Notes: generated from the letters alone by a model not told the origin. Shown: positions 42,987-51,921, counted from the stretch's first letter. The stretch is 64,000 nucleotides of DNA from Geothrix paludis (GCF_022808815.1 NZ_JAKZLC010000001.1:124001-188000); one strand, 5' to 3'. Program-made: numbers and translations.

Positions 42987-43015
42987 TTGACGTTCAGGGA
43001 CAGCGAATGTAGATT
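42987..43015 (+). promoter_or_regulatory. sigma-70-type promoter for sedolisin gene
   Basis: TTGACG (42987-42992), 17-bp spacer, TAGATT (43010-43015), about 95 bp upstream of the sedolisin start. The 162-bp gap is A+T-rich and holds no gene. Confidence 0.6.
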
Positions 43016-43108
43016 TCCGTGCCGTTTCAAAACAATGAGACACGGTATCAATAACCACTCGGTCCTGAATCGCGTCCGGATGCCCCGGACGGCATCACGG
43101 AGGGCGGC

Positions 43109-44302
43109 ATGAGGTGGACGAGAGCACGTTCGGTGATACTCGGATTCGGGCTGGGTTTGGCCAGCCTTGCCGGGCAGGAGGCTCCCCCAGTCATCCACGG
43201 GGACATCCTGATTCCCGATACCAGCCTTGAGGCCCGGGAGGATGTCGGCCTCCGATCCCACACGAACCACCTGGTGCTGCTCCGTCCCGCAGGAGGGCTG
43301 GGGCCCGGGGGTGGTATGTCGCCGACGCAGCTCCGCGACTTCTACAACCTCCCCGCCAGCGGGGGCCACGATGTCATCGCGATCATCGACGCTTATCACT
43401 ACCCGACGGCCCTGAGCGACTTCAACACCTTCTCCGCCCAGTTCGGCCTGCCGCAGGAGGCCTCTACCAACCCCACCGCCTCCACCAACACGGTCTTCCA
43501 GGTCGTCTACCAGGGAGGGAAGAAGCCCCGGACCAATTCCGGATGGGCCCTGGAGGCTGCACTCGACATCGAGTGGGCCCACGCCATGGCGCCCAACGCG
43601 AAGATCATCCTCGTGGAGGCCCAGTCCAATAGCAACGCGAACCTCTACGCTGCGGTGGACTTGGCGGTGTCCCTCGCGGGGGTGAAGCAGGTCTCCATGA
43701 GCTGGGGCGGCAGTGAGTCCTCAGGAGAGGCCGCCTATGACACGCACTTCAATGTGAACGGGCCCGCGTTCTTTGCGGCCAGCGGGGATACGGGCGGGAA
43801 GACCATCTACCCCTCCACCTCGCCGTACGTCGTCGCCGTGGGTGGGACCAGCGTGGCCACGGATGCCAACGGCGCCTTCACCGGCGAGACCGGCTGGAGT
43901 TCCGGGGGCGGCGGCAACAGCCCATACGAAGCGAAGCCCACTTGGCAGGCGGCCGTGTCCATGACAGGTTCAGGTCGCGGCGTGCCCGACATCGCCTCCG
44001 ACGCAGATCCGAACACGGGCGTGGCGGTGTACGACACCACGTCCTACCACGGACGGTCCGGATGGTGGGTGGTGGGCGGCACGAGCGTCTCCTCGCCCTG
44101 CATGGCCGGCATGGTGAACCTGGGTGGCGGAGCCTTCGCGAACACCACCCAGCTGCTCTCGGCGATCTACACCAACTACCTCAACCCGCCGACCACGCCG
44201 GTCTTCCGGGACATCACCTCCGGGAACAACGGCTTCCCGTGCCTGGTGGGGTGGGATTACGTCACGGGCGTCGGCTCGCCCCAGGGAACCGGAGGGTTCT
44301 GA
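43109..44302 (+). CDS. secreted sedolisin-family peptidase (S53)
   Basis: A 397-residue protein with a signal peptide (about 1-22) and an S53 domain. The catalytic residues are present: Glu149 and Asp153 (WALEAALDIEW), oxyanion Asp227 (AASGD) and nucleophile Ser326 (VGGTSVSSP). Sedolisins are usually acid-active peptidases. The usual 180-residue pro-kumamolisin domain is missing; only about 70 residues lie between the signal and the domain start, so it may need no large propeptide. It is followed by a convergent ppc gene. Confidence 0.85.
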   Translation: MRWTRARSVILGFGLGLASLAGQEAPPVIHGDILIPDTSLEAREDVGLRSHTNHLVLLRPAGGLGPGGGMSPTQLRDFYNLPASGGHDVIAIIDAYHYPTALSDFNTFSAQFGLPQEASTNPTASTNTVFQVVYQGGKKPRTNSGWALEAALDIEWAHAMAPNAKIILVEAQSNSNANLYAAVDLAVSLAGVKQVSMSWGGSESSGEAAYDTHFNVNGPAFFAASGDTGGKTIYPSTSPYVVAVGGTSVATDANGAFTGETGWSSGGGGNSPYEAKPTWQAAVSMTGSGRGVPDIASDADPNTGVAVYDTTSYHGRSGWWVVGGTSVSSPCMAGMVNLGGGAFANTTQLLSAIYTNYLNPPTTPVFRDITSGNNGFPCLVGWDYVTGVGSPQGTGGF

Positions 44303-44353
44303 TCTCCAAGCCGGATCGGGTGAGGCCGGAGCCCTCTTCATCGAGGCCCGGCT

Positions 44354-47113
44354 TCACCCGCTGTTCCGAAGACCCGCGGCGATGCCGTTGATGGTGAGCA
44401 GGATGCTGCGCACGGTGAGGTCGTCGCTGCCGCGGGCCTGGTCGCCCGCGCGGTAGCGGCGCAGCAGCTCCACCTGGAGGTGGTTCAGGGGGTCGATGTA
44501 GGGGAAGCGGTGCTGGATGGAGCGCCTCAGGGTGGGATTGTCCTCCAGCAACTGGTCCTGTCCGGTGATGGCCTTCAGGGCCTGGATGGAGGCCTCGCAT
44601 TCCTTCTGGAGGCGCTCGAAGATCCCGTTCCGAAGCCGCGCGTCCTCTACCAGGGCCGCGTAGCGTGACGCAATCCCAAGGTCCACCTTGGCCAGCACCA
44701 TGTCCATGCTGGAAAGCAGGCTGCGGAAGGTGGGCCAGCGGGCGTGCATCTCCCTCAGTAGGGTTAGGCCCGCCTCTCCGTGCTTCTGCTCGAACGCCGA
44801 GATCGCCGCGCCGAATCCGTACCACCCCGGCAGCATCACGCGGCATTGGCTCCAGCTGAAGACCCAGGGGATGGCCCGGAGGTCGGTGATGGCCCGGCTC
44901 GCCTTCCGGCTGGCGGGCCGGGATCCGATGTTGAGCCGGGCGATCTCGGCGATGGGGGTGGATTCCCAGAAGAAGCGCTCGAAACCCTCGGTGCCGTAGA
45001 TGAGCTCGCGGTAGGCCCGGCAGGCCCCGTCCGAGAGCTCATCCATGGCCTGCGCGAACCGCGGATCCAGCCCGGAGCCATCGGCATCCGGAAGGCTCGC
45101 CTCCAGGGTGGCGGCCACCAGCACTTCAAGGTTCCGGCGTCCCACGGCCGGGTGGCCGTACTTGGCGGCGATCACCTCGCCCTGCTCGGTGAGGCGGATC
45201 TGGCCCTGCACGGCGCCGGGGGGCTGGGCCAGGATGGCCTCATAGCTGGGGCCGCCACCCCGGCCCACGGAACCGCCCCGACCGTGGAAGAGCCGGAGGC
45301 GGATGCCGTGCCGTTCGGCCACCTCCACCAGACGCAGCTCGGCCTTGTAGAGCTCCCAGCGCGAGGTGAGGAAGCCTCCGTCCTTGTTGCTGTCCGAGTA
45401 GCCCAGCATCACCTCCTGCACGCCCCCGCGGCTGTCCAGCAGACGCCGGTAGAGGGGCAGGGCGAGCAGGCCATCCAGGATGCTGCCGCAGCGCTGGAGG
45501 TCTTCGATGGTCTCGAAGAGCGGGATGAGGTTGCTGTCCAGGCGGCCCTCCGCCGGGCGCAGGATCCCGCCCTCCCGCAGCATCACCGCCGCTTCCAGGA
45601 GGTCGGAGAGGCTTTCCGTGTGGCTGACGATGCAGCTGGGGAGCGCCTCGAGCCCCAGGCGGCCCTGGGCTCCGGCGGCGGCCAGGAACACGTCCAGCTC
45701 GCTCCGGGTCTCCGGGCTGTAGGCCAGGTAGGGCGAGGCGAGAGGGCGGGGGCTTTCCAGTTCAGAGGCCAGGAGGGCCACCCGCTCCGCTTCGCCAAGG
45801 CCCAGGTACCGGGCGCCAGGGCGCACCGCCTCCAGGAGCTCGGCCACCACCCGCTCGTGGACATCGGAACTCTGCCGCAGGTCGAGTGGGGCGAGGTGGA
45901 AGCCAAAGACCGACACGGCCCGTCGCAATTCACGCAGGCGCCCCCGGGCCAGCCGGCGACCGCCGTGAGTCCGCAGGGAGTGGTCCAGGGCGTCCAGATC
46001 TGCCTTGAGTTGGGCCGGGGAATCGTAGGGCCGGGAGCCAGACGCGGCGCCCGTCTCCGGGGCCGCCTCCTTCCGGTGGGTGGCCGACAGCCGGTCGAAG
46101 ATCAGGGACAGGGCGCGCCGGTAGGCTTCGTCCGCGTGTCGGGGGGCCTGGTCCGGGGACCGTTCCGCCAGGTCCAGGACCTCCGAGGAGGCGCTGGACA
46201 CCTGCAGGCTCAGGGAAAGCTCCTCGGCGAGGGCCCGGGTCTCCCGCAGCAGGTGCTCGAGGATGACGCGGGACTGGGTGCGCAGGGTCTGTTGGAGCAC
46301 CTCGGCCGTCACGAACGGATTGCCATCCCGGTCACCGCCAATCCAGCTGCCGATCTGGAGGAAGGGCGGGAGCTCCGTGTCGCCCCAGGCGGGATCCTCC
46401 CCCAGGCGGTCCTCCAGGTCCGCATAGAGGGCCGGGACCTCCCGCAGGAACGTATGGTCGAAGGTGGAAAGGGCACTGGAGACTTCATCGGCCACCGCGG
46501 GGCGCTGGGGGCGCAGCATGCGGGTCTGCCACAGCAGCAGGACCAGTCGCTGCAGGTGCTCGTCCTGCAAGGTCGCTTCCCTGGGCGTCCAGGTGTGGCG
46601 GTCCCGCTCATCCAGGAGCCGGGCGATGCCCAGGTGGGCGTTGAGGATGCTCTTGCGGTGGACTTCGGTCGGATGGGCGGTGAGCACCGGCCGGACCAGC
46701 GCCCCGCTGAAGAAGGCGCGCAGATCCGCCGCATCCAGCCCCGCCTCGGCGGCCCGGTCCAGGGCATGCTCCAGGGAACTGGGCCTGGGCGCGGCGTCCT
46801 CCATGTGGTGGGCCCGGGAGCGCCGGATGTGATGCTGATCCTCCGCCAGGTTGGCAAGCTGCGAGAAGTAGCTGAAGGCCCGGACCACCAGGATGGCGTG
46901 GCTGGGGCTGAGGCGCTTCAGGATCGCCTTCAGCTCGTCGTCGGTGCCTGATTCTCCAGTTCGGCGGAAGCGCACCGAACTCTGCCGGATCCGCTCGATG
47001 AGCTGGAAGACCTCCTCGCCCTCCTGCTCCCGCACCGTGTCCCCCAGAAGGCGTCCCAGGGTGCGGATGTCCTCCTTCAGGGGCAGGTCCTTGTCGGAGG
47101 GCGTGACATCCAT
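44354..47113 (-). CDS. ppc: phosphoenolpyruvate carboxylase
   Basis: A 919-residue enzyme that adds bicarbonate to PEP to give oxaloacetate, refilling the TCA cycle. The catalytic His is in LTAHPTEVHRKS, the second signature in VMLGYSDSNKDGGF, with FHGRGGSVGRGGGP and a conserved NIGSRPASRK segment, and the C terminus ends NSG like other PEPCs. ATG 47111-47113 is preferred to the longer frame from 47188, whose extra residues are unlike PEPC. It is divergent from ispH across 142 bp. Confidence 0.95.
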   Translation of the reverse strand: MDVTPSDKDLPLKEDIRTLGRLLGDTVREQEGEEVFQLIERIRQSSVRFRRTGESGTDDELKAILKRLSPSHAILVVRAFSYFSQLANLAEDQHHIRRSRAHHMEDAAPRPSSLEHALDRAAEAGLDAADLRAFFSGALVRPVLTAHPTEVHRKSILNAHLGIARLLDERDRHTWTPREATLQDEHLQRLVLLLWQTRMLRPQRPAVADEVSSALSTFDHTFLREVPALYADLEDRLGEDPAWGDTELPPFLQIGSWIGGDRDGNPFVTAEVLQQTLRTQSRVILEHLLRETRALAEELSLSLQVSSASSEVLDLAERSPDQAPRHADEAYRRALSLIFDRLSATHRKEAAPETGAASGSRPYDSPAQLKADLDALDHSLRTHGGRRLARGRLRELRRAVSVFGFHLAPLDLRQSSDVHERVVAELLEAVRPGARYLGLGEAERVALLASELESPRPLASPYLAYSPETRSELDVFLAAAGAQGRLGLEALPSCIVSHTESLSDLLEAAVMLREGGILRPAEGRLDSNLIPLFETIEDLQRCGSILDGLLALPLYRRLLDSRGGVQEVMLGYSDSNKDGGFLTSRWELYKAELRLVEVAERHGIRLRLFHGRGGSVGRGGGPSYEAILAQPPGAVQGQIRLTEQGEVIAAKYGHPAVGRRNLEVLVAATLEASLPDADGSGLDPRFAQAMDELSDGACRAYRELIYGTEGFERFFWESTPIAEIARLNIGSRPASRKASRAITDLRAIPWVFSWSQCRVMLPGWYGFGAAISAFEQKHGEAGLTLLREMHARWPTFRSLLSSMDMVLAKVDLGIASRYAALVEDARLRNGIFERLQKECEASIQALKAITGQDQLLEDNPTLRRSIQHRFPYIDPLNHLQVELLRRYRAGDQARGSDDLTVRSILLTINGIAAGLRNSG

Positions 47114-47188
47114 GAGGGGATCCCTGGAAACGGAAGTCGGGCGGAGTGGAGCCAGAGTAGCCGATTGGTACGGTCCCATCTGGCCCAT

Positions 47189-47241
47189 CTGACAGGCGCC
47201 CGACTCGCGGTATGATGAATATCTTGACCAACTCGGTCAGG
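47189..47241 (+). promoter_or_regulatory. ispH promoter with IscR/Rrf2-type palindrome
   Basis: CTGACA (47189-47194), 16-bp spacer, TATGAT (47211-47216). Directly downstream CTTGACCAACTCGGTCAGG (47223-47241) is a palindrome with the GAC-N7-GTC architecture of type-1 IscR sites, covering the expected transcription start. This would give repression by an Fe-S sensing Rrf2-family protein. Confidence 0.6.
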
Positions 47242-47255
47242 TTTATGGGGCTCCC

Positions 47256-48977
47256 GTGAAAGTCATCGTCGCCAAGACCGCAGGGTTCTGCTGGGGAGTG
47301 AAGCGCGCCATGGACGCCGTGCTGGAGGCCTCCGTGCGCAACGACGGCCGCAGCGTGCAGACCCTGGGCCCGCTCATCCACAACCCCCAGGCCCTGGAGC
47401 TCATCGGCCGGCGCGGCGTGGGGGTGGCCGAAGCGCCGGAGAAGGTGCAGAACGGCACGGTGGTGATCCGGGCCCACGGCATCCCCATCCAGGATCTGCG
47501 TGGCCTGAAGGAGCGGCAGAAGAAGGGCGAGCTGAAGATCGTGAACGCCACATGTCCCGAAGTGGCGAAGGTGCACCACAAGATCAAGAAGTGGAGCCCC
47601 AAGGGCTACTTCACGGTGATCCTGGGCAGCCACGGCCATGCGGAGAGCGTGGCCCACCGCAGCTTCGCGGAGAACGGATCGGTGATCGTCTCGAGCATGG
47701 CCGAGGCGGAGGCGCTCACGGACGAGCAGCTGAAGAGGGTCCTGGTGGTGGCCCAGACCACCTTCACCGTGAAGGACTACCACGCCATCACGGACTACCT
47801 GCGCACCCGCGCGGTGGATGCCGTCTTCGAGAACACCATCTGCGAAGACACCTGGATGCGCCAGGACGAGGCCCGGGAACTGGCCCGCACGGTGGATGCC
47901 GTCATCGTCGTGGGCGGCAAGACCTCCAGCAACACCAAGCACCTGGCCGAGCTGGCCCACCACTACGGCAAGCCCGTGCAGTACGTGGAGACGGCCGTGG
48001 AACTGGATCTGGGCGCCTTCACGGGCCGCGAGACCGTGGGCGTGCTGGCGGGCGCGTCCACTCCCACCTGGTTGGTGGACGAGGTGGTGGATGTGCTGGA
48101 GCAACTGGGGGACGGCCCGAGCCGCTGGCGCAGCTTCCTCCAGGCGACCTTCGGCAGCTCCTCGCTGATGGCGGTGGGCGCCGCGCTCATGACCCTCGGC
48201 GTCCACAAGTGGCTGGACCTGCGCATGGGCTGGCGCTACCCGCTCCTGACGGGAACCTACGTGTTGGCCATGTACCTGCTGACGCCTTTCCTGGATCCCC
48301 TGGGCCTGGGCGCCAAGGGGCCGGCGCGGGCCCGGTTCCTGGAGCGCAACCGCAGGGCCCTCGTGGCCCTGGGGGTGGTGGCGCTGCTGCTCACCCTGGG
48401 GCTCGCGGCGAGCCTGGGGCTGAAGGCCCTGGCCGTGGCGGCGGCCGCTTCGTTGGTGGGCGCGGGCTACAAGCGGCGCTTCCAGGTCGGCGGGTGGATC
48501 CTCAGCCTCAGGAAGGTTCCCGGCTCCAAGGATGTGGTGGTGGCCCTGGCCCTGGCCACGGTGGCCGTCATCATGCCGGTCTGGCAGGAAGGACGGGTCT
48601 GGGACCTGAGGGCCTTCGCGGCCATCTTCCTGGTGGGGGTGCTCACCTTCGTCCGGACGGTCATCTACGAGATCCGGGACATGCAGAACGATCAGATCGT
48701 GGGGAAGGAGACCCTGCCCATCTTCATGGGCAAGTCCGTCACCAAGGCGGTGCTGGTGGGCCTCCTCGGCACGCTGCTGGCAGGCACGCTCTGGCTCACC
48801 TTCGAGAACCGCCAGCACGGGCATCCCCTGGCCGTGGCCCTGGTGCTGGTGGCCTGCGCGGCCTATCCGGTGCTCTACCTGTGGCTCTACCACGAGCGCT
48901 TCACGGCGGGGAAGCACCGCTTCGAGCTGAGCGTGGACCTGAGCTTCTGGCTGGTGGGGCTGCTGGCCATCGTGTAG
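47256..48977 (+). CDS. ispH: fusion: IspH (HMBPP reductase) + UbiA-like prenyltransferase
   Basis: A 573-residue two-domain protein. Residues 1-285 are a complete IspH: Fe-S ligands Cys12, Cys100 and Cys196, His42, His128, the Glu130 region, and GKTSSNTKHL. It makes IPP and DMAPP, the last MEP-pathway step. Residues 300-573 are a polytopic UbiA-like domain with a clear second Asp motif, R473-D474-M-Q-N-D478 in IRDMQNDQIVGKETLPIFMGK, but a degenerate first motif (TPFLDPLGLG where NDxxD is expected). Activity of this half is therefore uncertain. The GTG at 47256 is the start. An IscR-type site in front fits Fe-S control. Not a sequencing frameshift: one frame throughout. Confidence 0.85.
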   Translation: MKVIVAKTAGFCWGVKRAMDAVLEASVRNDGRSVQTLGPLIHNPQALELIGRRGVGVAEAPEKVQNGTVVIRAHGIPIQDLRGLKERQKKGELKIVNATCPEVAKVHHKIKKWSPKGYFTVILGSHGHAESVAHRSFAENGSVIVSSMAEAEALTDEQLKRVLVVAQTTFTVKDYHAITDYLRTRAVDAVFENTICEDTWMRQDEARELARTVDAVIVVGGKTSSNTKHLAELAHHYGKPVQYVETAVELDLGAFTGRETVGVLAGASTPTWLVDEVVDVLEQLGDGPSRWRSFLQATFGSSSLMAVGAALMTLGVHKWLDLRMGWRYPLLTGTYVLAMYLLTPFLDPLGLGAKGPARARFLERNRRALVALGVVALLLTLGLAASLGLKALAVAAAASLVGAGYKRRFQVGGWILSLRKVPGSKDVVVALALATVAVIMPVWQEGRVWDLRAFAAIFLVGVLTFVRTVIYEIRDMQNDQIVGKETLPIFMGKSVTKAVLVGLLGTLLAGTLWLTFENRQHGHPLAVALVLVACAAYPVLYLWLYHERFTAGKHRFELSVDLSFWLVGLLAIV

Positions 48978-49034
48978 TTCTTGCCCTTTCATGGGGGACT
49001 GCTAGCCTTGGGGCACCTTTTCAAGGAGAGCCCT

Positions 49035-49322
49035 ATGCGCATGAAGTCGCTTGTCGTCCTCTCGGCCACGGCCATCCTCGGCGCCGCCCTCGGCTGGGCC
49101 GCCGCGGCCGCCAGCTACCAGAAGACCGGCACCGTGAAGGAAGTGGCCCCCGACAGCTTCACCCTCGACCTCGGCAAGGAGGCCTGGCGCTTCTACACCG
49201 ACGGCGGCACCGCCGGCAAGGAGGCCCTCAAGGTCGGCGACAAGGTGACCGTCACCTACAAGCAGGTGGCCACCAAGATCGAGGCGAAGGCCGCCGCCAA
49301 GGCTCCGGCGAAGAAGAAGTAG
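49035..49322 (+). CDS. small exported protein, unknown function
   Basis: A 95-residue protein: signal peptide (about 1-25), a 50-residue beta-type domain ([28 protein letters not shown]) and an Ala/Lys-rich tail, [10 protein letters not shown]. It looks like a small OB- or SH3-like periplasmic protein. It has AAGGAGAG before ATG 49035 and is followed by a perfect bidirectional terminator. No family is recognised. Confidence 0.65.
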   Translation: MRMKSLVVLSATAILGAALGWAAAAASYQKTGTVKEVAPDSFTLDLGKEAWRFYTDGGTAGKEALKVGDKVTVTYKQVATKIEAKAAAKAPAKKK

Positions 49323-49340
49323 TCCCGCCGAAGGCGGTAT

Positions 49341-49377
49341 CTGCAAAACGGGGCGCCCACGGCGCCCCGTTTTGCAG
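49341..49377. terminator. bidirectional intrinsic terminator
   Basis: CTGCAAAACGGGGCGCC (49341-49357), loop CAC, GGCGCCCCGTTTTGCAG (49361-49377): a perfect 17-bp stem with A- and T-runs. It closes the small exported-protein gene. Confidence 0.85.
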
Positions 49378-49397
49378 GCATATGGAAAGATGAACAG

Positions 49398-50222
49398 ATG
49401 CGTCACTGGGTTCTCATCACGGGATGTTCGACGGGCATCGGGCGGGCCCTGGTGCCGCTCTGCCGCGAGGCGGGCTGGGGCGTGGTGGCCACGGCGCGGC
49501 GGGTGGAGACGCTGGCGGACCTTCCCCCGGGCGAGGACCTGCGCGTGGTGCCGCTCGATGTGACCAACGAAGCCAGCATCGCTGCAGCCGCGACGGCCTG
49601 CGCCGACTTGCACCTGAAAGCGCTGGTGAACAACGCCGGCTACGGCCAGGTGGGCCCGCTTGAACTCCTACGCGCGGGGGAACTCCGTGCGCAATTCGAA
49701 ACGAATGTCATCGGCCTCCATCAGGTGACGACGGTATTCCTGCCCCTGCTGCGCCGTGAGTCCGGTGCGCGGATCGTCCAGGTCGCCTCCATGCTGGGGC
49801 GCCTGTCCATCCCCCTGGCGGGGCCCTACAACGCTTCCAAGCACGCGGTGGTGGCCTTGGCGGAGAGCCTGAGGCTGGAGATCGGTGAGGAGGTGGCCGT
49901 GGTGCTGGTGGAACCGGGCGCCATTCGGACAGAGTTCCGCGAAACCTTGACGAAGGCATGGGGCGACCTGCCCGAGCGGGCCCGGGGCACCCGCTACGAG
50001 GCCATCCTCGCCCGCTACCTCGCGACGCGGAAACACCAGGGCGAGCGCTTCGCCATGGACGCGGAACACTGCGCCCGGAAGATCCTGAAGGCCCTAGTGG
50101 CCGAGCGCCCCCCGCGGCGCGTGGTCATCGGCCGGGACGCCTTCTGGGCGGGCAAGCTGAAGGCCCTCCTGCCAGCGGCCTGGTGGGAGGGCCTCCTGCG
50201 CCGGGTCTACCGGGTGGGCTGA
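49398..50222 (+). CDS. short-chain dehydrogenase/reductase
   Basis: A 274-residue classical SDR. The cofactor motif is TGCSTGIG (TGxxxGxG), followed by NNAG and catalytic Tyr/Lys in YNASKHAV, with Ser in QVASMLGRLS. The substrate is unknown; the C-terminal 70 residues match SDR subfamilies acting on lipids or retinol-like substrates. It is convergent with the hydrolase gene. Confidence 0.9.
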   Translation: MRHWVLITGCSTGIGRALVPLCREAGWGVVATARRVETLADLPPGEDLRVVPLDVTNEASIAAAATACADLHLKALVNNAGYGQVGPLELLRAGELRAQFETNVIGLHQVTTVFLPLLRRESGARIVQVASMLGRLSIPLAGPYNASKHAVVALAESLRLEIGEEVAVVLVEPGAIRTEFRETLTKAWGDLPERARGTRYEAILARYLATRKHQGERFAMDAEHCARKILKALVAERPPRRVVIGRDAFWAGKLKALLPAAWWEGLLRRVYRVG

Positions 50223-50223
50223 T

Positions 50224-50282
50224 CTGCGGGTAATGGTGGATATCGAGGTTCTCGACCTTCAGGTCCACCCGTCCCCCCGCAG
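50224..50282. terminator. nested inverted repeats between convergent genes
   Basis: CTGCGGG (50224-50230) pairs with CCCGCAG (50276-50282), GGTGGA (50235-50240) with TCCACC (50264-50269), and TCGAG (50243-50247) with CTCGA (50251-50255). This extended stem covers the SDR stop and the last codons of the hydrolase gene, and could end both transcripts. Confidence 0.4.
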
Positions 50283-51209
50283 TTCGCGATGGAAGAGATG
50301 CCACTCCAGACTGCGGAGGCCCTCCCCATGAAAGGGCAGGGGAAAGGGCAGGGGATGAGAGGCTTCGGCCCGCTGAAGAAAGGCGACGGTCTGCTTGATG
50401 ACCGTCGTGTCCCTCAGGATCCGCTGGTGGCCCAGGCCCTCGGTGGTGAGGAGGGTGGCGGAGGGCCAGGCCGAGGCGATGGCCTCCCCATCCGACCAGG
50501 GAACCTCGCGGTCGCCGCGGTCATGGATCACCAGCAGTGGCGCAGACAGGCGGGAGGCGAGACTCAGAAGACGGATGCGCTCGGGGGGAAGCCCGCTGCG
50601 CCTGGCGTAGGCCTGGAAGGCTGCCGGATGTTCGGCCTCGGGAAAACCGAGCAGGGACAGGACCCGGTCGTAGTAGGGATCGGGTCTGGCCGGCGGCGCG
50701 AGGAAGACCACCCGCGGCGCCTGAAGCCCGTGGTCCATGGCGATGGCGGCTCCTGCGGCGCCCAACGAATGGGCCACCAGGCCGTGGATGGGGCCGACCT
50801 GGGCCACCAGGTCGCGCGTCGCCTCAGCCCATTGCAGGGGGCCGCTCCTCCGTCCCTGGGAGCCGCCGTGACCCGGCTGGTCGAAGGTGAGGATGGAGAA
50901 TCCTGCCTTCGCCAGGGGCTCGATGAAGGACTGGAACTGCGTGCCGCGGCCCTCCCAGCCATGGAGACAGAGGATGGCCGGTCCCTCGCCCCATGCATGG
51001 CCCCTCAATCGAAGGCCTTTGGACCTGAAGTGGAACACTCGGCCCCGCTGCCGGGCGCATCGTTCCGACTCGGGCTCCCGGTGGCGGCGGGGCCTGGAGA
51101 ACAGGTGCTCGGCACCCCGGTGGGCGAGGTCGATGGACAGGGCTCGAAGGGTCTGGAAACCCAGTCGCAGGGCCTTGATGCGGAGGTCGGAAGGGCTATG
51201 GCGGGTCAT
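50259..51209 (-). CDS. alpha/beta-hydrolase
   Basis: A 316-residue serine hydrolase: oxyanion segment LCLHGWEGRGTQF, nucleophile Ser in VAHSLGAAG (AHSxG instead of GHSxG), Asp in IHDRGDREVPW, His in GLGHQRIL. The substrate is unknown. The first 65 residues are Arg-rich. The start is ATG 51207-51209; the longer frame lies in the TetR gene. The gene directly follows tetR on the same strand (7 bp), so the regulator likely controls it. Confidence 0.82.
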   Translation of the reverse strand: MTRHSPSDLRIKALRLGFQTLRALSIDLAHRGAEHLFSRPRRHREPESERCARQRGRVFHFRSKGLRLRGHAWGEGPAILCLHGWEGRGTQFQSFIEPLAKAGFSILTFDQPGHGGSQGRRSGPLQWAEATRDLVAQVGPIHGLVAHSLGAAGAAIAMDHGLQAPRVVFLAPPARPDPYYDRVLSLLGFPEAEHPAAFQAYARRSGLPPERIRLLSLASRLSAPLLVIHDRGDREVPWSDGEAIASAWPSATLLTTEGLGHQRILRDTTVIKQTVAFLQRAEASHPLPFPLPFHGEGLRSLEWHLFHRELRGDGWT

Positions 51210-51216
51210 GGTGGTC

Positions 51217-51870
51217 TCACAGGGCGGGAAGCCGCGTGCCAGGCGGGGTGAAGACCCTGAGCCGCTCCTTGATGGCGCGGCGGGCCATGGTGAAGCTGCG
51301 GTGGTCGCGGTGGAGCTGGAAGGCTCCGTTGGCGCCCAGGGCCAGGGCCACGAACTCGAAGGCCAGCTGCTCAGGGTCGGCCGCGCGGGAAAGTTCTCCG
51401 GCATCCTTGGCGTCGCCCACCAGACGGGCGAGGCTGTCGCGCCAGAGGCCCATGGTGGCCGCCACCAGATCCTTGACGGGGCCCGGACGGCTGTCGAATT
51501 CCACTGACACGGAGGCGAAGAAACAGCCGCCGCGGAACATCTCGCGCTCGGCGTAGTCCAGCCAGGCGGCGAGGATGGCGCAGAGGCGCCTCAGCCCCCG
51601 GGGGGTCTTGAGCGCCGGCGCGAAGACCTGGTCCTGGAAGACGCCTCGAGCCGCCTGCACCGTGGCCAGCTGGAGTTCCTCCTTGGAGCCGAAATGGGCG
51701 AAGAGTCCGCTCTTGCTCAGGCCCGTGGCCTCGGCGAGGGAGCCGATGGTGAGCCCCTCCAGGCCATTCACGGAAGCCAGGTCCATGGCTTCCTGAAGGA
51801 TGGCCTGCCGGGTGAGGGCGCCCTTGCCGGCCGGAAGGGGGAGGAGGGGCTTCGAGGCCGTGCTGGGCAT
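51217..51870 (-). CDS. TetR-family regulator
   Basis: A 217-residue regulator. The helix-turn-helix is TRQAILQEAMDLASVNGLEGLTIGSLAEATGLSKSGLFAHFGSKEEL. The C-terminal domain (FRGGCFFASVSVEFDSRPGPVKDLV) resembles the TetR_C_6/YxaF group. Start: ATG 51868-51870. A perfect palindrome between its own -35 and -10 elements predicts autorepression and control of the hydrolase gene. Confidence 0.92.
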   Translation of the reverse strand: MPSTASKPLLPLPAGKGALTRQAILQEAMDLASVNGLEGLTIGSLAEATGLSKSGLFAHFGSKEELQLATVQAARGVFQDQVFAPALKTPRGLRRLCAILAAWLDYAEREMFRGGCFFASVSVEFDSRPGPVKDLVAATMGLWRDSLARLVGDAKDAGELSRAADPEQLAFEFVALALGANGAFQLHRDHRSFTMARRAIKERLRVFTPPGTRLPAL

Positions 51871-51893
51871 AAGTACTCCAGATCGATTCAATA

Positions 51894-51921
51894 AAAATAG
51901 AACGATCGTTCGTGCTGTCAA
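51894..51921 (-). promoter_or_regulatory. tetR promoter with embedded operator
   Basis: On the minus strand TTGACA (51921-51916), 16-bp spacer, TATTTT (51899-51894). The spacer contains the 12-bp palindrome GAACGATCGTTC (51900-51911), placed so that a bound TetR dimer would block RNA polymerase. Confidence 0.8.
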
